The notes under the pieces were generated by a model, which did not search any database, had not been told where the DNA came from, and saw only the letters and a program-made list of their open reading frames with translations. A program made the translations under genes and the position numbers. Shown piece after piece: positions 1 to 5,195 of a stretch of DNA of 6,186 bases. Source of the DNA: Streptococcaceae bacterium (GTDB taxonomy: Bacteria; Bacillota; Bacilli; Lactobacillales; Streptococcaceae); the NCBI GenBank assembly GCA_031259195.1, contig JAIRLR010000149.1:1-6186 (forward strand), given 5' to 3'. Within the stretch, counting starts at the first letter, position 1, and every line of letters starts with the position of its first letter.

Positions 1-110
1 TAACGATTTGTAATCAAGCAAAGCTTGAAACAAATTCGTAAGAACCCGACAGGTTTTTTGACGAAATATCAGGGAAAAAGAAACGCAATTTTCATGGTTC
101 TAGTTTCGCA
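1..110 (+). repeat. Hairpin-rich repeat copy A, related to the interior of the 4948-5171 element
   Basis: Seen: an imperfect hairpin spans 3-39. The outer arm ACGATTTGT (3-11) pairs with 30-39 with one bulged T, and the inner stem is CAAGC-AAA-GCTTG (15-27). A second 7-bp stem (40-46 with 52-58, one wobble) ends in a run of six T and looks like a weak terminator. The order of blocks matches 4993-5085: TTGTAATCAAGCAAAGCTTG, then a CAAAT(T)CGTA block, AAGAAC, TTTTGACGAA, a purine-rich run, CTAG, then TCGCA. No copy of the right terminal repeat of that element is visible between 110 and 215. Copy A is therefore either a decayed or divergent element cut by the window start, or a structured leader of the same family. 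The right boundary is approximate. Confidence 0.5.
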
Positions 111-113
111 AGA

Positions 114-160
114 GGTCTACTATTGTAAAACTAGTAAAGTACGTAGTGGAGTGGTAGACT
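114..160 (+). other. Long-range hairpin in the fba leader
   Basis: Bases 114-124 can pair with 150-160. The core is GTCTAC (115-120) against GTAGAC (154-159), extended by A-T and G-U pairs to about 11 bp around a 25-base loop containing the palindrome ACTAGT. It lies about 55 bases upstream of the fba start. No T-run follows, so it is not a terminator. A role in mRNA stability or control of fba is inference only, and the stem could be chance in AT-rich DNA. Confidence 0.25.
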
Positions 161-215
161 GCTTTTGTTTAATCTATTAGATCTATTATTCGATAAATTT
201 TGGGAGGAAAGTTAA

Positions 216-1097
216 ATGGCGATTGTATCTGCGGAAAAATTTATTCAAGCTGCTAGAGAAAATGGTTATGCTGTGGGTGGCTTTAACACTAACAATTTAG
301 AATGGACACAGGCAATTTTACGCGCTGCTGAAAAAAAGAAAGCGCCGGTTTTAATTCAAACATCGATGGGTGCAGGAAAGTACATGGGTGGTTATAAAAC
401 GGTCTTTAATTTAGTTCATGATTTGTATGATTATATGGGAATTACCGTTCCTGTGGCCATTCATCTGGATCATGGAGATTATGAAGCGGCAAAAGAAGTG
501 ATTGAAGTAGGTTACACTTCGCTGATGTTTGATGGTTCTTATTTACCTATAGAAGAGAATTTGGAGAAAACAAGGGAAATTGTTGCGTTAGCGCATGCAA
601 AAGGAATATCTGTAGAAGCGGAAGTTGGTTCAATTGGTGGTGAGGAAGATGGAATCGTTGGTGAAGGAGAGTTAGCACCAATTAATGATGCTGTTGAAAT
701 GGTGAAAACAGGAATTGACTTTTTAGCTGCTGGAATTGGTAATATCCATGGACCGTACCCTGAAAACTGGCAAGGTCTTCATTTAGGACATTTGAAAAAA
801 CTAGGCGAAGCAGTAGATAAAGCTGCAGGACGCAAATTTCCAATTGTTTTACATGGAGGTTCAGGAATTCCTGATGATCAAATTAGAGAAGCTATTAAAT
901 ATGGCGTAGCCAAAGTAAATGTAAACACTGAAGCACAGCTTGCCTTTCATCAAGCAACTCGTGATTTCGTGTTATCAAATAAAGATCTTAAAGGTAAAAA
1001 TTATGATCCGCGAAAATTCTTAAAACCTGGAGCAGATGCTATTCAAGGTGCAGTAGAAGAGAGAATTGATGTATTTGGCAGTACAAATAAAGCATAG
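216..1097 (+). CDS. fba: Class II fructose-1,6-bisphosphate aldolase
   Basis: This cytoplasmic glycolytic enzyme reversibly cleaves fructose-1,6-bisphosphate to dihydroxyacetone phosphate and glyceraldehyde-3-phosphate, using zinc. The 293-residue protein is full length for the Gram-positive class II family. Visible active-site segments in order are: NTNN (24-27); HLDHG with H83, catalytic-type D85 and zinc ligand H86; VEAEVGSIGGEED (133-145); GNIHG with zinc ligand H178; LHGGSG with zinc ligand H213; and the phosphate-binding NVNT (235-238). The start is secure: GGGAGGAAA (202-210) lies 5 bases before the ATG and the N-terminus (MAIVSAEKF) matches the family. The gene appears monocistronic in layout, but no good terminator separates it from the rpsB promoter 5 bases downstream, so readthrough into the rpsB leader is likely. 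No clear promoter was found upstream; TATTAT at 184-189 lacks a matching -35. Tagatose-bisphosphate aldolases are related, but the sequence reads as the glycolytic Fba. Confidence 0.96.
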   Translation: MAIVSAEKFIQAARENGYAVGGFNTNNLEWTQAILRAAEKKKAPVLIQTSMGAGKYMGGYKTVFNLVHDLYDYMGITVPVAIHLDHGDYEAAKEVIEVGYTSLMFDGSYLPIEENLEKTREIVALAHAKGISVEAEVGSIGGEEDGIVGEGELAPINDAVEMVKTGIDFLAAGIGNIHGPYPENWQGLHLGHLKKLGEAVDKAAGRKFPIVLHGGSGIPDDQIREAIKYGVAKVNVNTEAQLAFHQATRDFVLSNKDLKGKNYDPRKFLKPGADAIQGAVEERIDVFGSTNKA

Positions 1098-1102
1098 TAG
1101 AT

Positions 1103-1132
1103 TTGACGAAATTTAACTTTAAAGGTTATAAT
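1103..1132 (+). promoter_or_regulatory. Strong sigma-70/SigA-type promoter of rpsB
   Basis: TTGACG (1103-1108) and a perfect TATAAT (1127-1132) are separated by 18 bases. Transcription would begin near 1139-1141, giving a leader of about 120 bases before the rpsB ATG. The promoter begins 5 bases after the fba stop codon. A near-consensus promoter suits the high expression needed for a ribosomal protein. Confidence 0.85.
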
Positions 1133-1182
1133 GTTTGATGTTGTTAAGAACAATTACACATCCAAAATTAGTGATTGGGCCT

Positions 1183-1206
1183 GCTTTAAGTGAATTTGCT
1201 TAAAGC
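1183..1206 (+). promoter_or_regulatory. Hairpin in the rpsB leader
   Basis: GCTTTAAG (1183-1190) and CTTAAAGC (1199-1206) form a perfect 8-bp stem with an 8-base loop. GGC (1178-1180) upstream could also compete for the GCC at 1205-1207. No U-tract follows, so it is a poor intrinsic terminator even though it is the only hairpin that could end fba transcription. It sits about 50 bases upstream of the rpsB start inside the transcribed leader. Ribosomal protein operons are often autoregulated through such leaders, but nothing here proves that for S2. Confidence 0.45.
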
Positions 1207-1259
1207 CATAAATCGTGTAAGTTTTGGAGAGGATGAAAAAGAAAAGGTGGAAAATAAAA

Positions 1260-1988
1260 ATGGCAGTAATTTCAATGAAACAACTTTTAGAAGCAGGGGT
1301 TCATTTCGGACATCAAACACGTCGCTGGAACCCAAAAATGAAAAGATATATTTTTACAGAACGTAATGGTATTTATATTATTGATTTGCAAAAAACTGTT
1401 AAATTAGTGAATTCAGCATATGGTTATATGAAAAGCATTGCTGATGATGGCGAGATTGTTTTATTTGTTGGAACGAAAAAGCAAGCACAAGAAACTGTAA
1501 AAGATGAAGCTATTCGTTCTGGACAGTACTATGTAAATCATCGCTGGTTAGGAGGTACGCTGACTAACTGGGATACAATTCAAAAACGTATTGGACGCTT
1601 AAAACAGATTAAAAGAATGGAAGAAGACGAAACATTTAATGTGCTTCCTAAAAAAGAAGTCGTCCTTTTAAGAAAACAACGTGATCGTTTGGAAAAATTC
1701 CTCGGCGGTATTGAGGATATGCCACGGATTCCTGATGTGATCTATATCGTTGATCCTCGTAAGGAAAGAATTGCCGTGCAAGAAGCACGTAAGTTAAATA
1801 TTCCAATTGTGGCGATGGTAGATACAAATGCAGATCCAGATGAAATTGACGTGGTTATTCCATCAAATGATGATGCCATCCGTGCAATAAAATTAATTAC
1901 TGCTAAAATGGCAGATGCGTTTATTAAAGGAAATCAAGGCGAAGACCAAATTGCTGCAGAAGAAAACACTACTGATGAAGTTGAGTAA
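1260..1988 (+). CDS. rpsB: 30S ribosomal protein S2
   Basis: S2 is a structural protein of the small subunit, near the junction of head and body, needed with S1 for mRNA binding. The 242-residue protein is full length for Lactobacillales. It shows the N-terminal block [19 protein letters not shown] (9-27), FVGTKKQAQ (69-77), [12 protein letters not shown] (93-104), [16 protein letters not shown] (144-159), the second signature from [13 protein letters not shown] through LNIP (158-182), [23 protein letters not shown] (188-209), and the usual acidic tail. The ATG at 1260 is chosen because [18 protein letters not shown] is the conserved N-terminus and AGGTGG (1245-1250) lies 9 bases upstream. 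In-frame ATG 1233 and TTG 1224 would add a basic extension and are less likely. Oddity: tsf (elongation factor Ts), normally next, is absent; relic DNA follows instead. The protein itself shows no decay. It could be the only rpsB or a second copy. Confidence 0.95.
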   Translation: MAVISMKQLLEAGVHFGHQTRRWNPKMKRYIFTERNGIYIIDLQKTVKLVNSAYGYMKSIADDGEIVLFVGTKKQAQETVKDEAIRSGQYYVNHRWLGGTLTNWDTIQKRIGRLKQIKRMEEDETFNVLPKKEVVLLRKQRDRLEKFLGGIEDMPRIPDVIYIVDPRKERIAVQEARKLNIPIVAMVDTNADPDEIDVVIPSNDDAIRAIKLITAKMADAFIKGNQGEDQIAAEENTTDEVE

Positions 1989-2034
1989 AAAAAATTGATG
2001 CAAAAAAAGAGTGTGCCTTCCTGGTTAAGGACTA

Positions 2035-2130
2035 AACTTGCCCCGTATCTTTTTTCAGAGCCTTCAAAAGCCCACTATTAGAGGAAAAGATGGAATCAAC
2101 AGCAATGTGGCGTTTGATACCAGAAATTTT
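2035..2130 (-). pseudogene. Relic of an IS5-family-like DDE transposase
   Basis: Read on the minus strand, 2130-2092 encodes KISGIKRHIAVDS, closely matching the conserved KKxSGIKRHIAVDT block around the first catalytic Asp of IS5-family (IS1031/IS427-type) transposases as I remember them. The same frame continues with IFSSNSGLLKALKKDTGQV (2091-2035) and then a stop. This looks like the next part of the family (the region ending in an NGALxALKK-type helix) after loss of roughly a dozen codons. There is no start, no remaining DDE residues and no identifiable inverted repeat, so it is a dead fragment. The higher-coordinate end abuts the Rpn-type fragment, suggesting an old insertion followed by deletion. 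A homology search is needed to fix the family. Confidence 0.5.
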
Positions 2131-2281
2131 TCATCATTTATTAATTTAAATTCCAAAATATTAATACAAATTGTTTTGCGCAAGAGATCATACGCTTCCC
2201 CCTTGTCCAGCTGCTTGTAAAACACTTCCGACCAATAAAATAGCGATCTTTCTCTCATATGATATCATTTTGTTTTTGCAG
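2124..2281 (-). pseudogene. Relic of a PD-(D/E)XK nuclease family (Rpn-type) transposase-like protein
   Basis: The minus strand from 2258 reads RERSLFYWSEVFYKQLDKGEAYDLLRKTICINILEFKLINDEKF. This resembles the stretch of Rpn/PDDEXK_2 proteins with the pattern RSLYYWSKLY-x-KGxxYxxLxKTxxINILxFxxL. Just upstream in another frame, 2281-2258 reads LQKQNDII, which fits the preceding family segment (IQxQNxxDMI), so a frameshift lies near 2255-2258. The catalytic D/E-x-K region, the true start and the C-terminus are missing. Sequence switches to the IS5-like relic after the residues INDEKF. Members of this family promote recombination and are common as multicopy, decaying genes in Firmicutes. This copy is non-functional. 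Confidence 0.55.
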
Positions 2282-2346
2282 CTTTTTATAATTTAGGGTT
2301 GGTTTAGGCGATTTGGAAAGAGGTCTAATGTAGAAAGGTTTAAGAG

Positions 2347-3609
2347 ATGAGAATTGAATTAAAAGAAAATGTCCATTTAATGCCTGTACCAACGATAAGG
2401 TACAAAACAGTTCAAATGTTAGTGCGTTTTTCAACTCCATTGCGAGAAAATATTGTTACAAAACGTGCATTGCTTTCAAATTTAATGGAAACTAATTCAA
2501 AGCTTTTTCCCGTACAGACTGAGTTGTCTAAAAAACTAGCCAAGCTTTATGGCGCCAGCTTTTATTCATATGTAGATCGCAAAGGCAATATGCATCGTTT
2601 AAACTTTGTCATTACAATTGTGAATGATTCATATGTACAGGATAAGCAACTTTTGGAACAAGCAGTGGATTTTTTAAAGGAAATTATTTTTTATCCTAAT
2701 GTTAAAGAGGATGCTTTTGATCAAGAGACTTTTAATTTAGAACAAGATAATCTGGTCAAGTATATTGAAAATCTTGTGGAAGATAAAAGCTACTATGCTA
2801 AGTTGCGTTTACAAGAGTTATATTATAGATCTTCAAAAGCGCAAGCAGAGGCTATTTGTGGAACGACGCAAGCCACGGAAAAATTAACAGCCAAAGAGTT
2901 GGCTCGTTATCATCAAAAAGTGCTTGCCGAGGATAAAATAGATATTATGGTTATGGGAGATATTAATGAAACCAGAGTTCAAAAACTTTTTTCCGATTTG
3001 CCATTTATTCCTCGAAAAATTTCCAACATTGATCTCTTCTATAATGAGCCATTGACTAATGTTGTGATAGAGCGAGCAGAACAAGAGTCACTAAATCAAT
3101 CAAAGCTAAATCTTGCATATCACTTGCCAATTAAATTTACCGATTCGTCTTACTTTGCTCTTCAAGTTTTCAATGGTTTATTTGGCGGCTTTTCGCAATC
3201 AAAACTATTTTTAAATATTAGAGAAAAAGAGAGTATGACTTATTCTATAGGTAGTTCTTTTGATAGTTTTCGCTCTTTGATGATGGTTGATACGGGGATT
3301 AATCGAGTTAACCGTGATAAAGTGATAGAGCTTATTCATGAGCAGTTATTTTCTTTGCAGTCGGGTGATTTTGAAGAAACAGCATTTTTACAAACAAAGG
3401 CAATGTTAAGAAATGTTTATTTATTATCACGAGATAATATCGGCATTCTTATGGAAGAAAAGTTTATCAACTTTTTATTGCCACAGACAAAATTTAGTGA
3501 GGAAGAGTATCTGCAAAATCTTCAACTTGTCACGCGCAAAGAAGTAATCGAAGTTGCCAATAAAATAAAATTGCAGGCGATATTTTTCCTTGAAGGAACA
3601 AAATCTTAG
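2347..3609 (+). CDS. ymfF: M16-family peptidase-like protein YmfF/YfmF (no zinc motif)
   Basis: This is a cytoplasmic-type M16 (pitrilysin superfamily) protein of 420 residues, normal for the family, with no signal peptide. It has an N-terminal M16 fold (about 1-175) and a C-terminal M16C domain (about 180-400). Where active members carry HxxEH it reads ALLSNLMETNS (41-51), so it cannot bind catalytic zinc. It keeps the C-terminal signature FGGFSQSKLFLNIREKESMTYSIGS (279-303) with R292 and Y299, the substrate-binding Arg/Tyr pair of the M16 family. It lies 9 bases before ymfH, which carries the zinc motif, so the two probably work as a heteromer. The family is annotated as associated with EF-P 5-aminopentanol modification in Bacillus; its exact role is unclear. 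Start: ATG 2347 with AAAGG at 2334-2338, 8 bases upstream. It lies directly downstream of relic DNA, and no solid promoter was seen. Confidence 0.9.
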   Translation: MRIELKENVHLMPVPTIRYKTVQMLVRFSTPLRENIVTKRALLSNLMETNSKLFPVQTELSKKLAKLYGASFYSYVDRKGNMHRLNFVITIVNDSYVQDKQLLEQAVDFLKEIIFYPNVKEDAFDQETFNLEQDNLVKYIENLVEDKSYYAKLRLQELYYRSSKAQAEAICGTTQATEKLTAKELARYHQKVLAEDKIDIMVMGDINETRVQKLFSDLPFIPRKISNIDLFYNEPLTNVVIERAEQESLNQSKLNLAYHLPIKFTDSSYFALQVFNGLFGGFSQSKLFLNIREKESMTYSIGSSFDSFRSLMMVDTGINRVNRDKVIELIHEQLFSLQSGDFEETAFLQTKAMLRNVYLLSRDNIGILMEEKFINFLLPQTKFSEEEYLQNLQLVTRKEVIEVANKIKLQAIFFLEGTKS

Positions 3610-3618
3610 GGAGGTTTA

Positions 3619-4926
3619 ATGAAAAAGATTGAGTATGCGCATGTTGGCGAAACATTATTTTTAGAACAGCTTCCTAATGGTTTGCGTGTTTTGCTATGGC
3701 CCAAAAAAGATTTTTACAAAACTTATGCTTTGTTTACAACTAACTTTGGCTCCATTGATAATGAATTTATCCCAGTTGGCGAGAACGAAAAAGTGCATTT
3801 TCCTGATGGTATTGCACACTTTTTGGAGCATAAGTTATTTGAAAAAGAGGATGGTGATGTTTTTCAAAAATTTGAAAAACTGGGTTCTTTTTCTAATGCA
3901 AATACAGGTTTTACAAGAACAAGTTATTTGTTTTCGACAACATCAAAAGTTGAAAAAAATTTAGAAATGTTGATGGACTTTGTTCAAGAACCATATTTTA
4001 CAGAAGAGCTTATTGATAAAGAGCAAGGAATTATCGCTCAAGAAATGCAGATGTATCAAGATGAGCCGGACTGGCGTTTATTTTTAGGATTATTAGAAAA
4101 TCTTTATCCAAATAATGTTCTTTCATGTGATATTGTAGGAACAAGGAAGAGCATTTCAAAAATCACTGCAGAAATGTTGTACCAAAATTTTTATCGATTT
4201 TATCATCCAAGTAATATGACTTTGGTAGTGGGTGGACGCTTTGATGCAGATGAAATAATGAGAGTGATTAAGGAAAATCAAGCAAAGAAAAAGTTTTCAG
4301 AGATATCTTTAGCACAAAAAACATTTTCTTTTAAAAATGATGAGCCAATTATTGAAATTCGCTCTATCAAAATGAATATCGTCTATCCAAAGTTTATTTT
4401 AGGTTTAAAAGGCAGGGATGAAATACCGAAAAACGGCGCTGAACTTCTGCAGTATAGATTTAGTCTTAAGTTATACTTGCAGATGTTATTTGGTCCTACG
4501 AGTCAAAACTTTTTGCAGTTGTACACCAAAGGTTTAGTGGATGATTCTTTTTCATATGCCTTTACTTTGGATCGCGGTTTTCATCTCATAGAAATTAATG
4601 GCGATGCTGATGATCCGCAAAAAGTAACGGATTTTTTGCAGGAAAAACTTAAAAACTATCAACAGCAAAATGACTTTAATGAAGAAACTTTTGAACTGCT
4701 CAAAAGAAAAATGATTAGTAAATTTATCCAATCACTTAACTCGATTGAAACTGTTGTTAATCAGCTTTCTTGCGGTTCATTTAGTGGTGAAGATACTGTG
4801 TTTTTGGAAACAGACTTGTTGCTTAGAGATTTATCTTTTGCTAAATTTCAAAAATTTGTCCAGCAGTTTATGGACAATGCCGTTTTATCTTGTTTTTATA
4901 TTTATCCCAAAGAATCGAGTGAGTGA
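3619..4926 (+). CDS. ymfH: M16-family zinc peptidase YmfH/YfmH
   Basis: This is the probable catalytic member of the M16 pair, 435 residues and full length. The inverted zinc motif is HFLEH (67-71: ligands H67 and H71, catalytic E70), followed 71 residues later by E142 in GIIAQEMQMYQDEPDWR, the expected distance for the third ligand. FSNANTGFTRTSYLFSTT (91-108) is also typical. The C-terminal domain (about 175-430) has FGPTSQNFLQLYTKGLVDDSFSYAF (291-315); the Arg seen in YmfF is replaced, so this half of the active site is degenerate. GGGAGG (3609-3614) overlaps the last base of the ymfF stop and lies 4 bases before the ATG, indicating translational coupling. Family knowledge links the pair to the EF-P modification locus; the reductase gene ymfI that follows in Bacillus is absent here. 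The stop is followed after 21 bases by a MITE-like element. Confidence 0.94.
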   Translation: MKKIEYAHVGETLFLEQLPNGLRVLLWPKKDFYKTYALFTTNFGSIDNEFIPVGENEKVHFPDGIAHFLEHKLFEKEDGDVFQKFEKLGSFSNANTGFTRTSYLFSTTSKVEKNLEMLMDFVQEPYFTEELIDKEQGIIAQEMQMYQDEPDWRLFLGLLENLYPNNVLSCDIVGTRKSISKITAEMLYQNFYRFYHPSNMTLVVGGRFDADEIMRVIKENQAKKKFSEISLAQKTFSFKNDEPIIEIRSIKMNIVYPKFILGLKGRDEIPKNGAELLQYRFSLKLYLQMLFGPTSQNFLQLYTKGLVDDSFSYAFTLDRGFHLIEINGDADDPQKVTDFLQEKLKNYQQQNDFNEETFELLKRKMISKFIQSLNSIETVVNQLSCGSFSGEDTVFLETDLLLRDLSFAKFQKFVQQFMDNAVLSCFYIYPKESSE

Positions 4927-4943
4927 AAACCCCTATTTTGCTG

Positions 4944-4966
4944 CTTAGAACCTGTTAACTTGTCTC
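4944..4966 (+). repeat. Left terminal inverted repeat
   Basis: This 23-base arm begins CTTAGAACCTGTTAAC. It is the reverse complement of 5153-5175 except for A at 4950, where the partner predicts G. It includes the flanking TA at 4946-4947 and contains GTTAAC. Confidence 0.85.
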
Positions 4967-4992
4967 TCTATTGATGAATCCCGTTATACAAG

Positions 4993-5022
4993 TTGTAATC
5001 AAGCAAAGCTTGAACAAATCGT
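4993..5022 (+). repeat. Left hairpin module of the element
   Basis: CAAGC-AAA-GCTTG (5000-5012) forms a 5-bp stem with a 3-base loop, followed by CAAATCGTAAAG. The same module occurs at 8-41 (with T and A insertions) and, in variant form, at 5113-5138, so it is repeated both within this element and near the start of the window. Confidence 0.6.
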
Positions 5023-5042
5023 AAAGAACTTAGGCATATCTT

Positions 5043-5072
5043 TTGACGAAGAAAGGAAAAAAAATTACTAGA
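5043..5072 (+). promoter_or_regulatory. Possible outward promoter within the element, facing rodZ
   Basis: TTGACG (5043-5048) is followed 17 bases later by TACTAG (5066-5071), a poor -10 with three of six consensus bases. The same TTTGACGAA string forms the -35 of the rpsB promoter. If active, it would start transcripts about 115 bases before the rodZ GTG. This is weak and inferred. Confidence 0.25.
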
Positions 5073-5097
5073 AAAGTCGCACCGAGTAGGTACATCC

Positions 5098-5142
5098 CTG
5101 CCTAAATTCTGCCAAGCTAACGCTTGCCAATCGTTAAGGCAG
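5098..5142 (+). repeat. Right nested hairpin of the element
   Basis: The outer stem CTGCCTAA (5098-5105) pairs with TTAAGGCAG (5134-5142) with one bulge. The inner stem CAAGC-TAAC-GCTTG (5113-5126) is a near copy of the left module and is likewise followed by an AATCGTTAAG block. With no T-run after it, it is not an intrinsic terminator. Such a fold would be carried into any ymfH-rodZ readthrough mRNA. Confidence 0.6.
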
Positions 5143-5152
5143 TTCGCAATTG

Positions 5153-5175
5153 GAGACAAGTTAACAGGCTCTAAG
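5153..5175 (-). repeat. Right terminal inverted repeat
   Basis: Reverse complement of 4944-4966 with a single mismatch (C at 5169). It ends 20 bases before the rodZ start, and its TA (5172-5173) is part of the TAA stop that closes the rodZ reading frame upstream. Confidence 0.85.
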
Positions 5176-5195
5176 AAGAAAGTGACTGGTATAGA

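Larger units (their letters stand above)
1989..2346. other. Gene-free interval between rpsB and ymfF
   Basis: This 358-base stretch contains no intact gene. Bases 1989-2034 are A-rich with no convincing terminator stem for rpsB; the best is CCTT/AAGG around 2017-2030, which is too weak. Bases 2035-2281 hold the two minus-strand relics. Bases 2282-2346 form the ymfF upstream region, with a TATAAT at 2287-2292 that lacks a recognisable -35, and AAAGG (2334-2338) as the ymfF ribosome-binding site. No trace of the N-terminus of elongation factor Ts was seen after rpsB. Confidence 0.7.
4948..5171. mobile_element. 224-base MITE-like element with terminal inverted repeats and flanking TA
   Basis: The ends GAACCTGTTAACTTGTCTC (4948-4966) and GAGACAAGTTAACAGGCTC (5153-5171) are inverted copies with one mismatch in 19. 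A TA lies directly outside each end (4946-4947 and 5172-5173), as expected for a TA target duplication. The symmetry runs two more bases outward (CT/AG), which may be part of the repeat or chance. There is no transposase gene, so it is non-autonomous. Inside are two hairpin modules (4993-5022 and 5098-5142), a TTTTGACGAA block and a purine-rich run. Removing the element and one TA leaves a gap of about 43 bases between ymfH and rodZ, which fits an insertion into an operon junction. TA duplication is typical of IS630/mariner elements and some IS5-family groups; GAGCCTGTT-type ends remind me more of IS5-family IRs. Confidence 0.75.

Noticed and set aside
1183..1206. Intrinsic terminator of fba
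   Set aside because: The stem is perfect but AT-rich and is not followed by a T-run; it also lies downstream of the rpsB promoter, so it would block rpsB. A leader hairpin is the better description.
1989..2034. rpsB terminator or remnant of tsf
   Set aside because: Only a weak CCTT/AAGG pairing and A-rich runs are present, and no frame gives the conserved EF-Ts N-terminus.
2038..2220. A 60-codon + strand open frame after rpsB
   Set aside because: It is antisense to the Rpn and IS5-like relics, which explain the sequence better, and it has no good SD.
2287..2292. Perfect TATAAT upstream of ymfF as a promoter
   Set aside because: No acceptable -35 lies 16-18 bases upstream and there is no extended -10 TG; in AT-rich DNA the hexamer alone is weak evidence.
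4745..4948. A 67-codon + strand open frame overlapping the end of ymfH
   Set aside because: It is an out-of-frame shadow of ymfH; its Leu/Phe-rich composition comes from reading the AT-rich coding sequence in the wrong frame.
5071..5142. T-box or other known riboswitch before rodZ
   Set aside because: The GTCGCACCGAG stretch was considered, but there is no T-box consensus, specifier stem or terminator/antiterminator pair, and the block lies within an element bounded by inverted repeats.
4968..5159. A 63-codon open frame on the minus strand inside the MITE-like element
   Set aside because: It lies entirely within the inverted-repeat element, has no ribosome-binding site or recognisable domain, and is best explained by the hairpin sequence.
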